From Leptasterias polaris (Eukaryota; Echinodermata; Asteroidea; Forcipulatida; Asteriidae): DNA of 64,000 bases. The notes under the pieces were generated by a model. It saw nothing but the letters and a program-made list of their open reading frames with translations, was not told the DNA's origin and made no database searches. The translations under genes were made by a program, and so were the position numbers. Position 1 is the first letter of the stretch. Every line of letters begins with the position of its first letter. This document shows, in pieces, positions 10,563 through 22,800 of this stretch. Location: positions 3,100,001 through 3,164,000 of the forward strand of contig JAZGTN010000047.1 of assembly GCA_037783415.1 (NCBI GenBank), in the 5' to 3' direction.

Positions 10563-12582
10563 TAGTCCATGAGCCAGGTGCCGAAATTTCACATATTGGT
10601 ACCACCTCGAGGGACTAATTCTAATATCACTTTTCTTGTTGCAAATAATCCATAACTTACCATAAACTATGATAGCCTTTCCAAAAAAAATAGATTTCTA
10701 CCAGTTTTCGAAAGATTTTCACCGTAAAATCTGAAACCTCTCAGCCTCTTCCGTTATTGATAAGTCAACGGCCGTTTACATATTAACAACATTTTAAGCC
10801 CATCTGTTTGCATAGGGATTGAATGTGCATACTCAAACAGCCGCCGTTTTTTCACTTTGCTGCCTCTCAATAACAACAGACCGTCAGCCATTTTGTTTTC
10901 GCTTTGGCAACAAAGTCGACAGTTTATAGTTGATTTTTAGACCTTTATGAGTGAACAATCAATGTGTGTTTTTATAAAGAATAGAGGTAAGCTATTTTTA
11001 TATGGCTGTTGATTTAATGGAGGGGGAAAAGTGCACATTGAGTAAAAAAAAACAGTAAGAACGCGCGGTGATTGTGATGCCCCGGCGCTGTCTGCCCATT
11101 CTGACCGAGGACAATCGGTGACGATCCAGATCAATGCTGTTCACATTTATAATTGTGGTACTAAAATACCTGGATTTCAGAGATGTAATACACAGACCAT
11201 TTTGTAAATTTCATTAATTATGCATGACAGAAAAAGGCCGACCCAAGAATTTAGCATGCAGTTTGGTCGGTCAACGCATGCAGGTTTGGTGGAGGGCAAC
11301 GCATTATACCTGATTTATTTTATTTAATTTTACTATTTTCGGGGGGCCTATTTCTTGATTTTAATTTTACGACGTTGTTTTATTTTTAAAACCTGTATAA
11401 CATGTTTGTTTTTTAAACTGTTGCATAACCCTTGACACTGCTAGTGAAATTCTAAAAGGGCCCGCAAAAATTGCTGCCCTGCTTATCTGCTCGTCACTTT
11501 CTTTTTATCGTTTCCCAGGCTGTAGGATTCGATTCCCTCTGAAATGAAATATATCGGTGTTTTCAACATTCACAATTTTCCTAAATTATTTAGAAATCAT
11601 CTACTGGCGCCGGGCAGTGGCTCCCCTAACAAGAAATTAGTGAGGGGTTGCACGAGGGAACTTAATTTGTTTTTCTTTTCTTTTTCTCTTTTAATACTAG
11701 GCTTCTTCCACTCTACTTTTTTTCTTTTGATTTGTAGTGGTAAAAGAAAAAAGTTCTAGAGCAATTGCTATTCTTTTCTTTTCTATGTAGGTTGAATTAC
11801 AACCTTAAAATGCCAAGGGCAGTAAACAATAGTAAGGGGCACCCTCTGTCATGGTCATCCCCACCCAACCCCTATCCCCGATACGGTTAAGTAGGCCTGC
11901 AAAGATTTGGTGGAAATTTTTCTCCCTTAATCCACTTTTCTTTGTCTGAAGTATTTAAATCACTTCTAGGGAGACATAACAAAAAACAGAGAACGCATCT
12001 GAGCTTTCTCCAAAGTGTATTGTTGATTCAGTTGGATAGAAGACCGGCACCACACAGGTGCTGCATACTCAAATAATGACCTTCATTGTAATATAATAAA
12101 ACCTGCACCACAACCTTCTCTTAACTTTACAAACAACATTTATAATCAAAAGGCAATGTTATATAACGTATAATAAAGGCATTTTTCAACAGAATGACAC
12201 TAAAACCAATTAATTCCTCTTGATGACTGTTGATGAAAAGTACATCGGCAATTATTGACAAAGATAAACATTGTTGACATGCAGCATGCTTGCCATGTGA
12301 CAAACACAACGGCTGTTTGAGTATGCACACTCAACTATTCACTCTCCGTGCAAACAGATGGGCTTTACTATCTAAACGGCCGTTGACAATAACGGAAGAG
12401 GCTAAGAGGTTTTAGATTTTACGGTGAAAATCTTTCGAAAACTTGTAGAAATCTAATTTTTCGGAAAGGCTATCATAGTTTATGGTAAGTTATGGATTAT
12501 TTGCAACAAGAAAAGTGATATTATAATTATTTCTAATAGTCCCTTGAGTTGGTACCGGCAAGTGGGGCTGGCTCATGGACTA
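10563..12582. mobile_element. 2-kb DNA element with about 275-bp terminal inverted repeats
   Basis: The ends are TAGTCCATGAGCC and GGCTCATGGACTA. Inverted arms run from 10563 to about 10838 and from about 12310 to 12582. Landmarks such as TTACCATAAACTATGATAGC and TACTCAAACAGCCG appear on both sides in inverse. TAT flanks both ends (10560-10562 and 12583-12585) and occurs once at the empty site 2237-2239. The 1.5-kb interior has no transposase-like frame, so the element is non-autonomous. Long inverted arms are typical of MULE or fold-back types, but a 3-bp duplication does not fit MULEs. Confidence 0.88.
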
Positions 12583-12849
12583 TATAGGTCTGTCCGCAAT
12601 GGATGTTATTTTTTTAGAAAACGTGTGTCCATTTAGCTGTTACTCAATTTACCGCACGCACAGAATACCACACAAGCCTACATTTTGAGACTACAACTAT
12701 TTGACTATGAGGGGTGGGTAATTAGATGTTTACATTGGGCATCAATCAGGCAGGAGAGCAAGGAGACTCTGGGAAGGCCGGGGGAGGGGGAGGGTGGCGG
12801 GGGGGGGGGGGGTGTCAGCCCATACATGGTGGAGTATCTAGGTCTCTAC
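12583..12849 (+). repeat. Duplicated segment, right part, plus G-run
   Basis: Positions 12583-12724 continue the homology to 2237-2385. Positions 12723-12849 match 5731-5831. A run of about 14 G lies near 12799-12812. Confidence 0.75.
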
Positions 12850-13243
12850 TTAAAGGCAAAGTATACCTTGGGTTTTTGGAAGCTTTCAATTGTTTTAAGC
12901 CTATATAATTGTTAACACATACATCAAAACTAACCTGTGAAAATGTCATTTCACAAGGTGGTCGCGTTTTTTAGATATCGCCAAAAATCTGCAGTAATGT
13001 CCATGTAGGAAGAATAATCCCTAATAGGAATACACAATCTGGAGAAGCGTTTATGACAGAAGTTTCTCAGATTCAAATTTGGGGGCCAAAAAAATGATAT
13101 ATTTTTACATAACTACATCACTTCGAAGTGAAATGTTTCTCAAAATGCTTTATACTATCGAAAGCTGCTCTTATGCTTCTAACCAATAGGCTCTTGTTGC
13201 CATAGTTTTAATAGTGATCACCAAACGTATACAGAGCCTTTAA
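12850..13243 (+). mobile_element. Family F MITE, uninterrupted copy
   Basis: A 394-bp element beginning TTAAAGGCAAAGTATACC and ending GTATACAGAGCCTTTAA. The ends are imperfect inverted repeats abutting TTAA. TTAA at 12895-12898 is the empty counterpart of the nested insertion at 5877-6253. Confidence 0.82.
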
Positions 13244-13639
13244 CAATGGGAAACGCACAATGTACAGTACAGTACGATACTATATTAACCACGTAAATCT
13301 TTATTCAACAGGCCCGGAGAAAGAGAGAGACAGATCCATAAAAGCCAAACGAAAAAATATGTTTAATATTAGTTCAAATCTAGGGAAAACTTAAATATGC
13401 AATTTTCCTTTTCTTGGCAAATTCACCATATTATTTGAAGCAACAAGGTCACAAAAGTATACGATTGGCAAAGTTTTTCTCACCACAAAAGACCAATGTG
13501 GGTCATAATCACAACCGAAAGGCAAAATATATCCCTCAGATTCCTTACAAGTTAACATGCTGAAGGGCAGATATTGGGTTAAAAATATGTCAATTTTGCG
13601 AGTTCTTAAAACATGCTTTAATTTGGAGTTGTATTCAAC
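13244..13639. other. Upstream region of the lectin gene; no gene of its own
   Basis: A 128-codon minus-strand frame (13391-13777) overlaps the lectin start exon on the opposite strand and shows no domain. I treat it as chance. No TATA box can be assigned. Confidence 0.4.
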
Positions 13640-13692
13640 GTTAGTGTATTGGTAACCATGGCAACCGTGGGATGAGACCGCTGTTCCCATTC
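13640..13692 (+). promoter_or_regulatory. Candidate proximal promoter with RFX X-box-like site
   Basis: GTAACCATGGCAAC at 13652-13665 is a palindromic match to the RFX X-box consensus and sits about 110 bp before the start codon at 13776. The surrounding 53 bp are repeated at 9485-9538, where the palindrome is broken. RFX factors bind such sites in ciliary and other promoters (known). A role here is inference from position only. Confidence 0.4.
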
Positions 13693-13775
13693 GCCTGGTC
13701 GAAGGGTTGTCTTGTGGTGCGACAGGTTGCTGTCTCATTTGCATTGAGAGGAACGAGAAGATAACTAGTGCCAAC

Positions 13776-13896
13776 ATGTTTCGGCACCAGGTCGGTCCTC
13801 TGGTGTCTCGGACCCTTGCTTGTCTCGGGAATGCTTTTATGTTGTATCTGGTGGTTGTTGGTTGTTGTTTTCATTATGTGGAAGGTGAACTTACAG
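13776..13896 (+). CDS. Lectin exon 1: signal peptide
   Basis: Forty codons plus one base. The start ATG has A at -3. A basic and polar head (MFRHQ) is followed by the hydrophobic core AFMLYLVVVGCCF; cleavage near VEG|ELT is plausible. The donor is ACAG|GTAAGT, in phase 1. It reads into exon 2 as ELT-A-LSVIGKSAS. An exon of the same length class, ending and phase is at 50371-50485. Confidence 0.8.
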
Positions 13897-16800
13897 GTAA
13901 GTTGATATCATTCATTTTTAATAGCAAAGGAATCGTGAGCTTTGGTTTCTGATGAAGCTTTGATTTGTGAATAAAAGGAAGCACTGAATCTAACTGAAAG
14001 TTCTGATTATATAGAGTTTTTACTAGAAGCAATTCTCCAACTGAAATTCTTTCAACTATTTTGTAACCCCCTACCCAAAATCAATCATTCAAGCAATAAC
14101 AAAATCAATCAATATATCGATCAATTGATCATCGCTCGATCGACTCGATAGATATATTGAAAGATTGAATGACTAATTGATTGGTCGATTGATCTTGTGA
14201 TTGATTGTATTAATGATTGTTTGATTGATCACTACTGAGATTATCGATACGCTTGGTTGATAGATAGATTGATTGATTGCTTGACTGACTGATTGATCGA
14301 TCAACCGATCAAAATTATGGTTGATTGATTGATTAATTGATTGATTGCTTGCTTGCTTGAAAACAGAATTTCGAGGGAACAAAATAATGTTTCGAAGAAA
14401 CAAACAAATATTTTAAAAATAAACTTGATCAATTACGGGCTCCGTTTATTTCAATTTAGAAGGCGTTCTTAGTAGCCATGGGTAATCGGCAGTCAAATTA
14501 GCACAGTAGGTACATTTGAAATAGAATAACGCGACGTTGAAACTGGCCGCTTAAACCTATAATGAACGGGGAAATATATAGCTTTTCCCGGTCAAGTTCA
14601 GACAAAATAAGTTCAATTTCATTAAAACGCGATCATACGGAAGTACGAAGCTGTTTAAAGGGATTGCGAATTTTACTTTAGATTTTCAAACGCCTTTGTA
14701 TAACCCGTACGTACGCCATACTAACCCGTACGTACGCATTAATAACCCGTACGTACGCCCTACTAACCCAGACGTACGCCTTTTATAACCCGTACATACG
14801 CATTTTAATAACCCGTACGTACAGCTTACTAACCCGTACGTACGCCTTACTAACCCGTCCGTACGTCTTGCTTACCCGTACGTATGCCTTATTTAACCCA
14901 TACGTACGCCTTATTATGCCTTGTGTAACCCATAATGTTTGTCTTAATAAGCCATATTTACGCCTTGTGTAACCCGTACATAAGCCTTACTAACCCCCAC
15001 GCACACCTTATGCAACCCGTAGGTTTGCCTTACCAACTTGGTTAGTAAGGCATTTGTATGCCTAACTAACTTGGTAAGGCGTTTTTCACCTTACTAGCCT
15101 TCACATACGATTTAGCCCCTGACCCTGCGGCGTGTCGCAGGTCTGCTGGAGGAGTTACACTAAGCTAAATGTACATATGCAGTAGTGATGGGTCAAGCCA
15201 CCATTCATGCAGAGTGCAATTTGTTTGCTGTATGGTTAATAAGGCATACGTACGAGTTACGTAAGGCATAGGTACGCTTTAGTAAGGCATACATACGAGT
15301 TATTTAAGGTGTACAAACGAGTTATATAAGGCTTACGTACGGGTTATATAAGGCGTACGTACGGCTTATTAAGGTGTACGTACAGGTTTGTAAGGCGTAC
15401 AAACGGGTTAGTTAGGCGTACGTACGGGTTATATAAGGCGTACGTACAGGTTTGGACAACTTGAAATAAATTTCACCATGTCACTTAAACAGCTTCGTAC
15501 GGAAGTGTCGGGGAGCGGGGGGGGGGGGGGGGTATGAGCTCCCACAAATGTTGAGTGCCCTAGGTGCCCCCCACCCCCCGAAAACAAATTGCGGTAGTAA
15601 TAAAATCGTGTTTGTATAACTTAATATAGTGAATTGTCGCGATCGCAACCGCGGCCACAAAATGCCAAGATGTTAAATAGTAATCCGCCCGGGCGAAATA
15701 GCAATATCGCCCGGGGCGACTTAGTAAGTAATTTGATCAGGGGAAATAGAAATAGTAATCCCCTGGCGAATTAGTAATGTCTCCTAAATATACTTCCGTA
15801 CAATCAAGCAAACTCATGCATTCTCCCCAAATTTGAACAATCTATCGGGAATGTTATTTTAAGCTACAATTGCATTCCGTTCGTTTCTTGTACGTGTACA
15901 TTCTCAGTCAGGATCGTTTTGGTCATTCTATTTTATTTAGAGACAACATTTTCGCCATTCTTTAATGAATTTATACTACCTATTTACAATATTGATGAAA
16001 TTAAATGGTTGACCAGCCTCTTGCTGTTGGCTTTAACGCAGTTAAATTATCTTTTTGACCGACGAATTTGAATTATCTTATTTGACCAGTTGAATGAGCG
16101 AGAGGTGTTGAATTAAACGAGTTTCTGTTGCATTGGCCGGGAAACATGTATTACCTACTCATCAAGTGATTGACATGATTAGTAGTTAGTTAAATATTAT
16201 CTGTCTCTTTCGTGAAACCTCAAAACTGAAATTACTTACTTGTACGAATTACGTGGGAAAGGGTATCGCATGTCAAGTGGTTACGCGCACGGCTAAAAGG
16301 GCTCTTTGTGAAACCAGTTAAACGAGTTGAAACATCACAATATTTAGAGCAGCATTCAATTTCATGCGAAACAGATTGGCATTTTGTGTTAAAGAGGGCC
16401 TCCAAGGTCAAATTTAGTTTTGTGCTACATTGTCTGATATTATTGAGTCCTTAAGAAAGTGGAGAAAACATTAACTAGTCTCTAACTTCACGTTAAAATG
16501 GTGTAAAATTCCACCTTCTTTAATACTTTCCTTAGGGGGTTGGTGTAACTTTTGTCAAAATAAAAAAAACGTTCCATGACGTCACATTTCAAATATAATG
16601 GTCTTACACTTTTCTACGAACAGTTTTCAGTTAATTTTTTTATTTCATGATTGTCAATCAAAATGGAATTTACTTTACCTTTTGATTAGCGCAAAAATTC
16701 CTCAACAGAGTGAACAAACCTATGTTTCATTTTGCTTGCCTGGAAAGCTATGAATGATAGGGCTCCTCCCTATCTCAAAGAAATTCTCTCACCATATACG

Positions 16801-19800
16801 CCAACTCGCAATCTTCGCTCTACAAACCAACTTCTTTTAACTGTCCCTAATACAACCACTTCCAACGGCGTTCGCGCTTTTTCTGTATCTGCACCCACTC
16901 TCTGGAACTCTCTTCCTTTACATATCCGAGCTACAAAGTCTCTGGACATTTTCAAAACATTGCTAAAAACTCACCTGTTCAATATTTATTATGATTGACT
17001 ATCTGTTTTGTTATTTTTTTTTTCCACTTGTTTTTGCCGACACATTTATGTAAATCTGTTTTATTCAATGTGCTCTTATTTCTTTCTAAGCTACGTAATT
17101 TGTAATCTTTTTGGTTACTCTTTCTGTTTTTTGTTTTTGTTTGGTTTTTATGCGCCTCGGAATAAGTTTAGTCTTAGATAGATGGCGCTTTACAAGTTTT
17201 AATTATTATTATTATTATTATTATTGGTGTCCGATGACGTCATATTCCAAATTTCGCTCTGAAAGAATATCGAATAAAGTTAATTTTGTTTACACCAATC
17301 AACGTAAAGTGAGAGACTTGTAATTTACCTCAACTTTCATGGGGACTCTATCTATTGGAAAATGAGTGCATCTCAAAACTTACTTTGACCTTTAAATTGG
17401 CTGCTCTTTTACAACAGCCTTGATATAATTGTTAACTCATTGCACGTCGTCCAAGATGTCATAATCAATAGAATCCGACAAAATATCAAGGGCATCCAAA
17501 CGCTGGGCCCCATTAAAGTTTTCAACCATACTGGTGGCAAGATGATAGTTTTAATTTCGCTAACGAGCCAATTCGATTTGTACACTGAAGAAAACCTGAA
17601 GATTATCCGTGAACAAATGTAATTATTTGATTTTTACAAAGAGAAATTATTTGATAAACTTTAAAAAGATGATGCGTTTAATCATGAGCCCCTTGTAGTT
17701 ATACCATTAAATGGGTGCGTTCGATTAGCTTCCCCTGGTCGACCCAGGTCTGACCCCAGTGCGTTCGATTAGCTTTGGTTGTGGCTCACCGTAGGCCATA
17801 CGGCGTAAACTGTATCTTGTCGTCCCGTTCCGACCCCTGTGGGTCTAAGAAAACTCTGCGGTTTTTAACAGAGACATTGCTGGAGATTACGATTCCGAAA
17901 GTTCTCCACAAAACGCCAGTCAAATTCGAGAAATTGTCGACCAAAGATTGCACTAAATTTCGACAGCGATCGAGCACTGTTTGCGGTTGTGATACGTCGG
18001 CTCGTTACATTTTGGTTGGAATACCTACGCACGGACACCATGTGATCTAAATTCGCCAATCACATCCTAGGTCACACGTCATGTGACACCACAAAACAAA
18101 CATGGCGGCGCCCATGCCTCGCTCGGGTGAGAAAGACTCCGTGATAAATCCGAAGTGTTTTGTTCACCTAAAATCTGTCAAAGCTGAGAAAGCACAATAT
18201 ATTTTCAGGGAAGAGTAAAATCATGCATGAGGCCGTGTTCAAGCGCGTCGTCATGAGATGAGATCATGTGTGTGAGATCACGAAAAACACAGCATCTTTT
18301 GATAGTAGGCCCCGTACTCGATAGGCTAGGCCTATATACAGCATACAGTGCATAAAGGACATGCAAAGAAAATAGGACCGTAACGCAGTTAAAATGTTCA
18401 ATGTAAATAAATGTTAAATAAATAATAAATGTTTGTAAATTATTAAAAATGTAGCTTCTCCCCGTGTCGAGTGAGAATCATGTATTAAGGCAAGCTTGAA
18501 GAAAATTAATGAGGCGTCATCATAGGGCCTATATACAGTTCTAAAGAGGGTGGGGGATACAAAAACAATTGTTAGGGGCAGGCCTGTAAAATAAATTATT
18601 CTTCTAACCCTTTTTTTTGGGGGGGGGCGATTTTAAATTGTTTGTTATTTATCTATTTTATTTTATTGTTATCTTTATTTATTATTAATATTTATTTTAA
18701 TTTTTTTTTTTTTGGGGGGCGAATATGAAAGAAAAGGACATCGGCACGTTATAAATTAGCGGCACCCGTCGACGAGAGGGAGGGGGTGGGGGCGCTGGAT
18801 TTTTACTTTTTTTTGATAATGAAGGCCCATGAAAGGCCCAATTCCAGCCAATTTTGTAAATTTGTTAGTTTTTGTTTGGTTTTTTTTAGGGCACCATTTT
18901 TTTACATTTTGTGTGGACTTTTTCTTCCTTTTTTGATCTTGGTGGGTTTTTTAATTATTTATTTATGCCTTTTTATTGATGCTTTTTTATTTATTTATTA
19001 ATTTGTTTATCAAATGATAAACCATAAGGGAAACTGACTGGGTAAATTTTAAACGAGTTTGGGTTGAACAAAACAAATGTACTAGCTAGGGTGGAATTTG
19101 AACCAACGACCTCCGGATTAACGTACCGGCGCTCTACCAACTGAGCTATCTAGACCTATGTTGGCCGTCTCCCTATTTTTGTCAATAATTATCCTTGTTG
19201 GGGGGTTACCAGTCAGAAGCTATTCAAAAAGTGTAGCCAGGGATCACATCCAAGTACGATACAACCTGGGAAGCTGCAGCCAGACATTGAATTCACCACA
19301 AGGGAATTTGACTGGGTAAATTTTCAATGATTTTGGGATGAACAAACTTATTATACTATGAGCGGCTCACCCCCTATAGTTACGGGCCTGAAGGGAAAAT
19401 CCACAAGAAAGGGGTGTGTGTGGGAGGGGGTGGCGGAAAGGAGGGGGATCATGAGAAAAAGGGAGACGGTGTGCCTATAGGCACTTTCCTGCCCATTAAT
19501 CTTTAACGAATTAGCGAGTGTTCCGGCTAGAGACATCGACAGAAAAATGATCAGAAAAGCGTTGAAAACCATCCTATGGATGTTGTTTTCAGTGGGAGAC
19601 AATGGTCTCCCTCGAAAAGTCAAAAGGCGATAGTTAAACGTACTTTTTCTTTGATGTTTGCATGCACCCTCACAGAAAAGGGGGTTATAAGTGGTAAAGG
19701 GGAATGTTTTAACTTAATAACACAAACATTTCCCCCTTTTGTTATTTATTTTAATTTTAATTTGTTATAGTTTACCTTAGGCCTTATGATTTTTTTTTGC

Positions 19801-22800
19801 AATAACAGTGATAGGTGTTTTAGGGGAAAAGTATCCTATTAATTAGAAATCAAATGTCAAAAGAATAAGACACAAAATTGTCAGTTCCTTCATTTTGTTG
19901 ACAATAATTGGAGCGACTCATCATTCCATCCTTGTTGTTCAATGACTAGCCTATACATTTTTTAAACTAAGCTCTTTATTCTTGGCACAAAACTTTGATG
20001 GCTAACCATTCAGTGATGTTAAAAAGACACGATAGTCTAGTTTATTTATTTTTTATTTATTTATTTTAAATCTTCGGACAAAAGTACATGTATATACATT
20101 TTAAAAATTGTCCGGCTCAAGACAAAAGTTTAAAAAACTGTCATCATAGTGTCAGACCCAATAAAATCCTCTACTACAAAGTTATATACAAAAACCAAAA
20201 TACAAAATGTGAAGCAAACGTGACTCACTTAAGGAGACAGGATAAAAAGACAAATAGTTTTTGAGAAATAGGCCTACAGTTTTAAACATGGCTAAACCAC
20301 ACAATGTTGTTGGACGCGACGCAATTTAATTTTTTTATTTTTTAAAATAAAGGATATAGGCCTATAATATGTTTTACGGCCCACACACCAACGGGGGGAA
20401 TCGATACGGCGCGCTGCCCATGGTCAATACCGTGTCTCAGCCGCGCAATTTGATTTGTGTGTGTCGGAAGACTTCAGTTCGCACATTGCGCACGCGCATT
20501 TTCACAGATTGCGCCCAACAACGTTTTTAGCAAACTTTGCATGTTTTTGCAAATTTGACTGGATATTTTTTGGAGAACTTTTAGTATAGTGTTTAGTATG
20601 TCTACAACTCACAAAATATACCTTCAAAAAGTAGACCCACGGGGGTCGGAACGGAAATCATTTTCCAGGCATCTTTTCGTTTACACCGTACGGCCTACCG
20701 GGGTGCGAGATTTGTTTTCCCTACGAACTGTTTGACACCCGCGCATGCGCATTAAATAAATTATTCTAAGGCATGCATAATGCCTAACCCTAACCCTCAT
20801 TAATATTCATGGTTTATTCAGGAGTAAGTAAGTGCGCATGCGGGTGTCAAAAAGTTCGTAGGAAAAAAAATCTGGCCACCCGGGTGAGACCCAAGTGCCC
20901 TGCTTGTGGAGCGGGTTACTTGGGGCTGACCCTGGTTATGGACGTCACGGTGAAAAACTTTCTCAATGGCCACCATTTTGTTTGTAATTCAGCGGGACAT
21001 TTTTTGGAAGTTTGACACACATTTTCACCATTGAAACAGCGTTTTTGTGAGCAATAAGTACCTTTTTATTTGAAGCCGGGTACTTTTGTATCACTGTGGG
21101 CTTGTGAAATTATTAAACGTTGCACTTTTACCTTAAGTTGAGAATAATTATTTAACGATCTTTTCGTGAATCCACAAAAAGTTCCGGACGCAATGCACAC
21201 AAAGAAAGTAGTTCAAGTTGGCTGTTCCAAGATGTATCGGTGTGAATGCTGGGGAAGTTGGTGTTCAATTAGCTCATGACAAGGGCTCAGCCGGATGAGC
21301 ACACCGTGGTCGACCCGGGGCGTATATATTTTTTTACACAGCAGCGAGGGGTTTTGTACCCGGGAAAGCTAATCGAACGCACCCTATTATTTCATTGTTT
21401 TTTCCAGCAGCAGAGCGATCCTAGACTGGACCATTCAATTATCTTAGAGGGGGAGTCAATCCCTAGGATTGTGGATTATTTTATGGGCTGGGATAAAACT
21501 ATTAACATCATCATACCCAGCGTACAAAAAGTGCCACATGGCTTAGCGTGAGTGTCAACACAGCCCACTCACATCTAAACCCTCTGATAAAGTGGAACCA
21601 ATCCAGCTATCCATTTTATGTACCAGGCGGTGTCATTGGTGTCTGGCAGGCACTCCAATGAAAATCTATGTGGGTTCCATAATCTAAAGGTCACTGTAAT
21701 CAGATTACACGTACGAAGAAGAACCAATAGACTGTGCAAATCTCTCACATATCGGAAGGAGAAAACGCGTCAAACGAAGACGATTTTTTTTCTGAAATCA
21801 AATATTTGTTTTAAATTATATTTCATGACAAAAATATAAATGAGCAACAAAAATATAAATTACAATTTTATAAACTTAGTTTTAGCTTTTTAAAATAAAA
21901 ACACAAATAATGTGTTAATTGAAATAAAATTCAAACTATGGGACTAGGATGCTTATTTGATATAAACATTTTTAGAAACCCCTTACGCGGATTCGCGATG
22001 GTCACACGGGTGTAAAATTGACCCGTGAGGCAATTTAAAGAGGATGCTGATCCCTCAACAACTAGACTGAAATGAAAAGGATTTGCTTTGCAGTTACAGC
22101 ATCTGGCAATTATCATCACGCATCCCAAACAAGAATTTACATACGTTTTATGATCAGAGGTGAGAACAAAATGGTAAAAAAACACATCTATTTTTTAATT
22201 TTTTAATCAAATCATTGTTTTGAATTAGATCTATGTAAACATCTGACCAACAAAAATAACCATTACAATTTGTATAAAATGGGTCGGTGTAGCTTTAATT
22301 GTCTTAAAATTGCGCTATTTGTTTGAGCTACTTATTTAATAAACAAAATGATTAAAAGTTAAACCATAAGTTCGACAAATAATTTGGGATAATCAGTCGG
22401 AGCAAGCCGCATGTGACTGTTAGCGTGGATGGCACTCCCATCTTTCAAAATCATCATGCACGACCTAGTACTGTAAAAATAATGATACGCCAAAGAATAC
22501 ATGAAGGAGGGTATGTGGAACTTTGATATGTTAGCATTGTTACTGTTTATTGGCTAACATCGTCATGAAACCATGCATGAACGTTGTCTTTGCAGCCCAA
22601 AACCACTCACTATCCTACAATAAACAAAAAACCGAAATTAATACAGTTTACGATGGAGGAAAGAAAATAGTTAAAACCTGATAAATAACTAAAACAGAGC
22701 TCATAAACAAAATGGTATGGTATTTATAACATTGTGCTTACTCACTCTTGCGAAGGACTTTTCCAGGCCCCTTTCTCCTTATTGTCTGTGACATGCGGTT

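Larger units (their letters stand above)
17713..21384. mobile_element. 3.7-kb composite with GGGTGCGTTCGATTAGCTT ends
   Basis: GGGTGCGTTCGATTAGCTTC at 17713 recurs inverted at the right end, AAGCTAATCGAACGCACCC. A second copy of GTGCGTTCGATTAGCTTT is at about 17760. Further in, 17786-17845 is mirrored at about 20630-20700 (TGTGGGTCTA with GTTCCGACCCC; GTAGGCC with TACGG). The interior holds a tRNA-like repeat, homopolymer tracts and a small palindrome, but no recognisable transposase. The 8 bp flanking each end do not match exactly, so a single insertion is likely but not proved. Confidence 0.6.

Noticed and set aside
13391..13777. 128-codon minus-strand frame opposite the lectin promoter
   Set aside because: No recognisable domain; overlaps the better supported plus-strand promoter and start exon.
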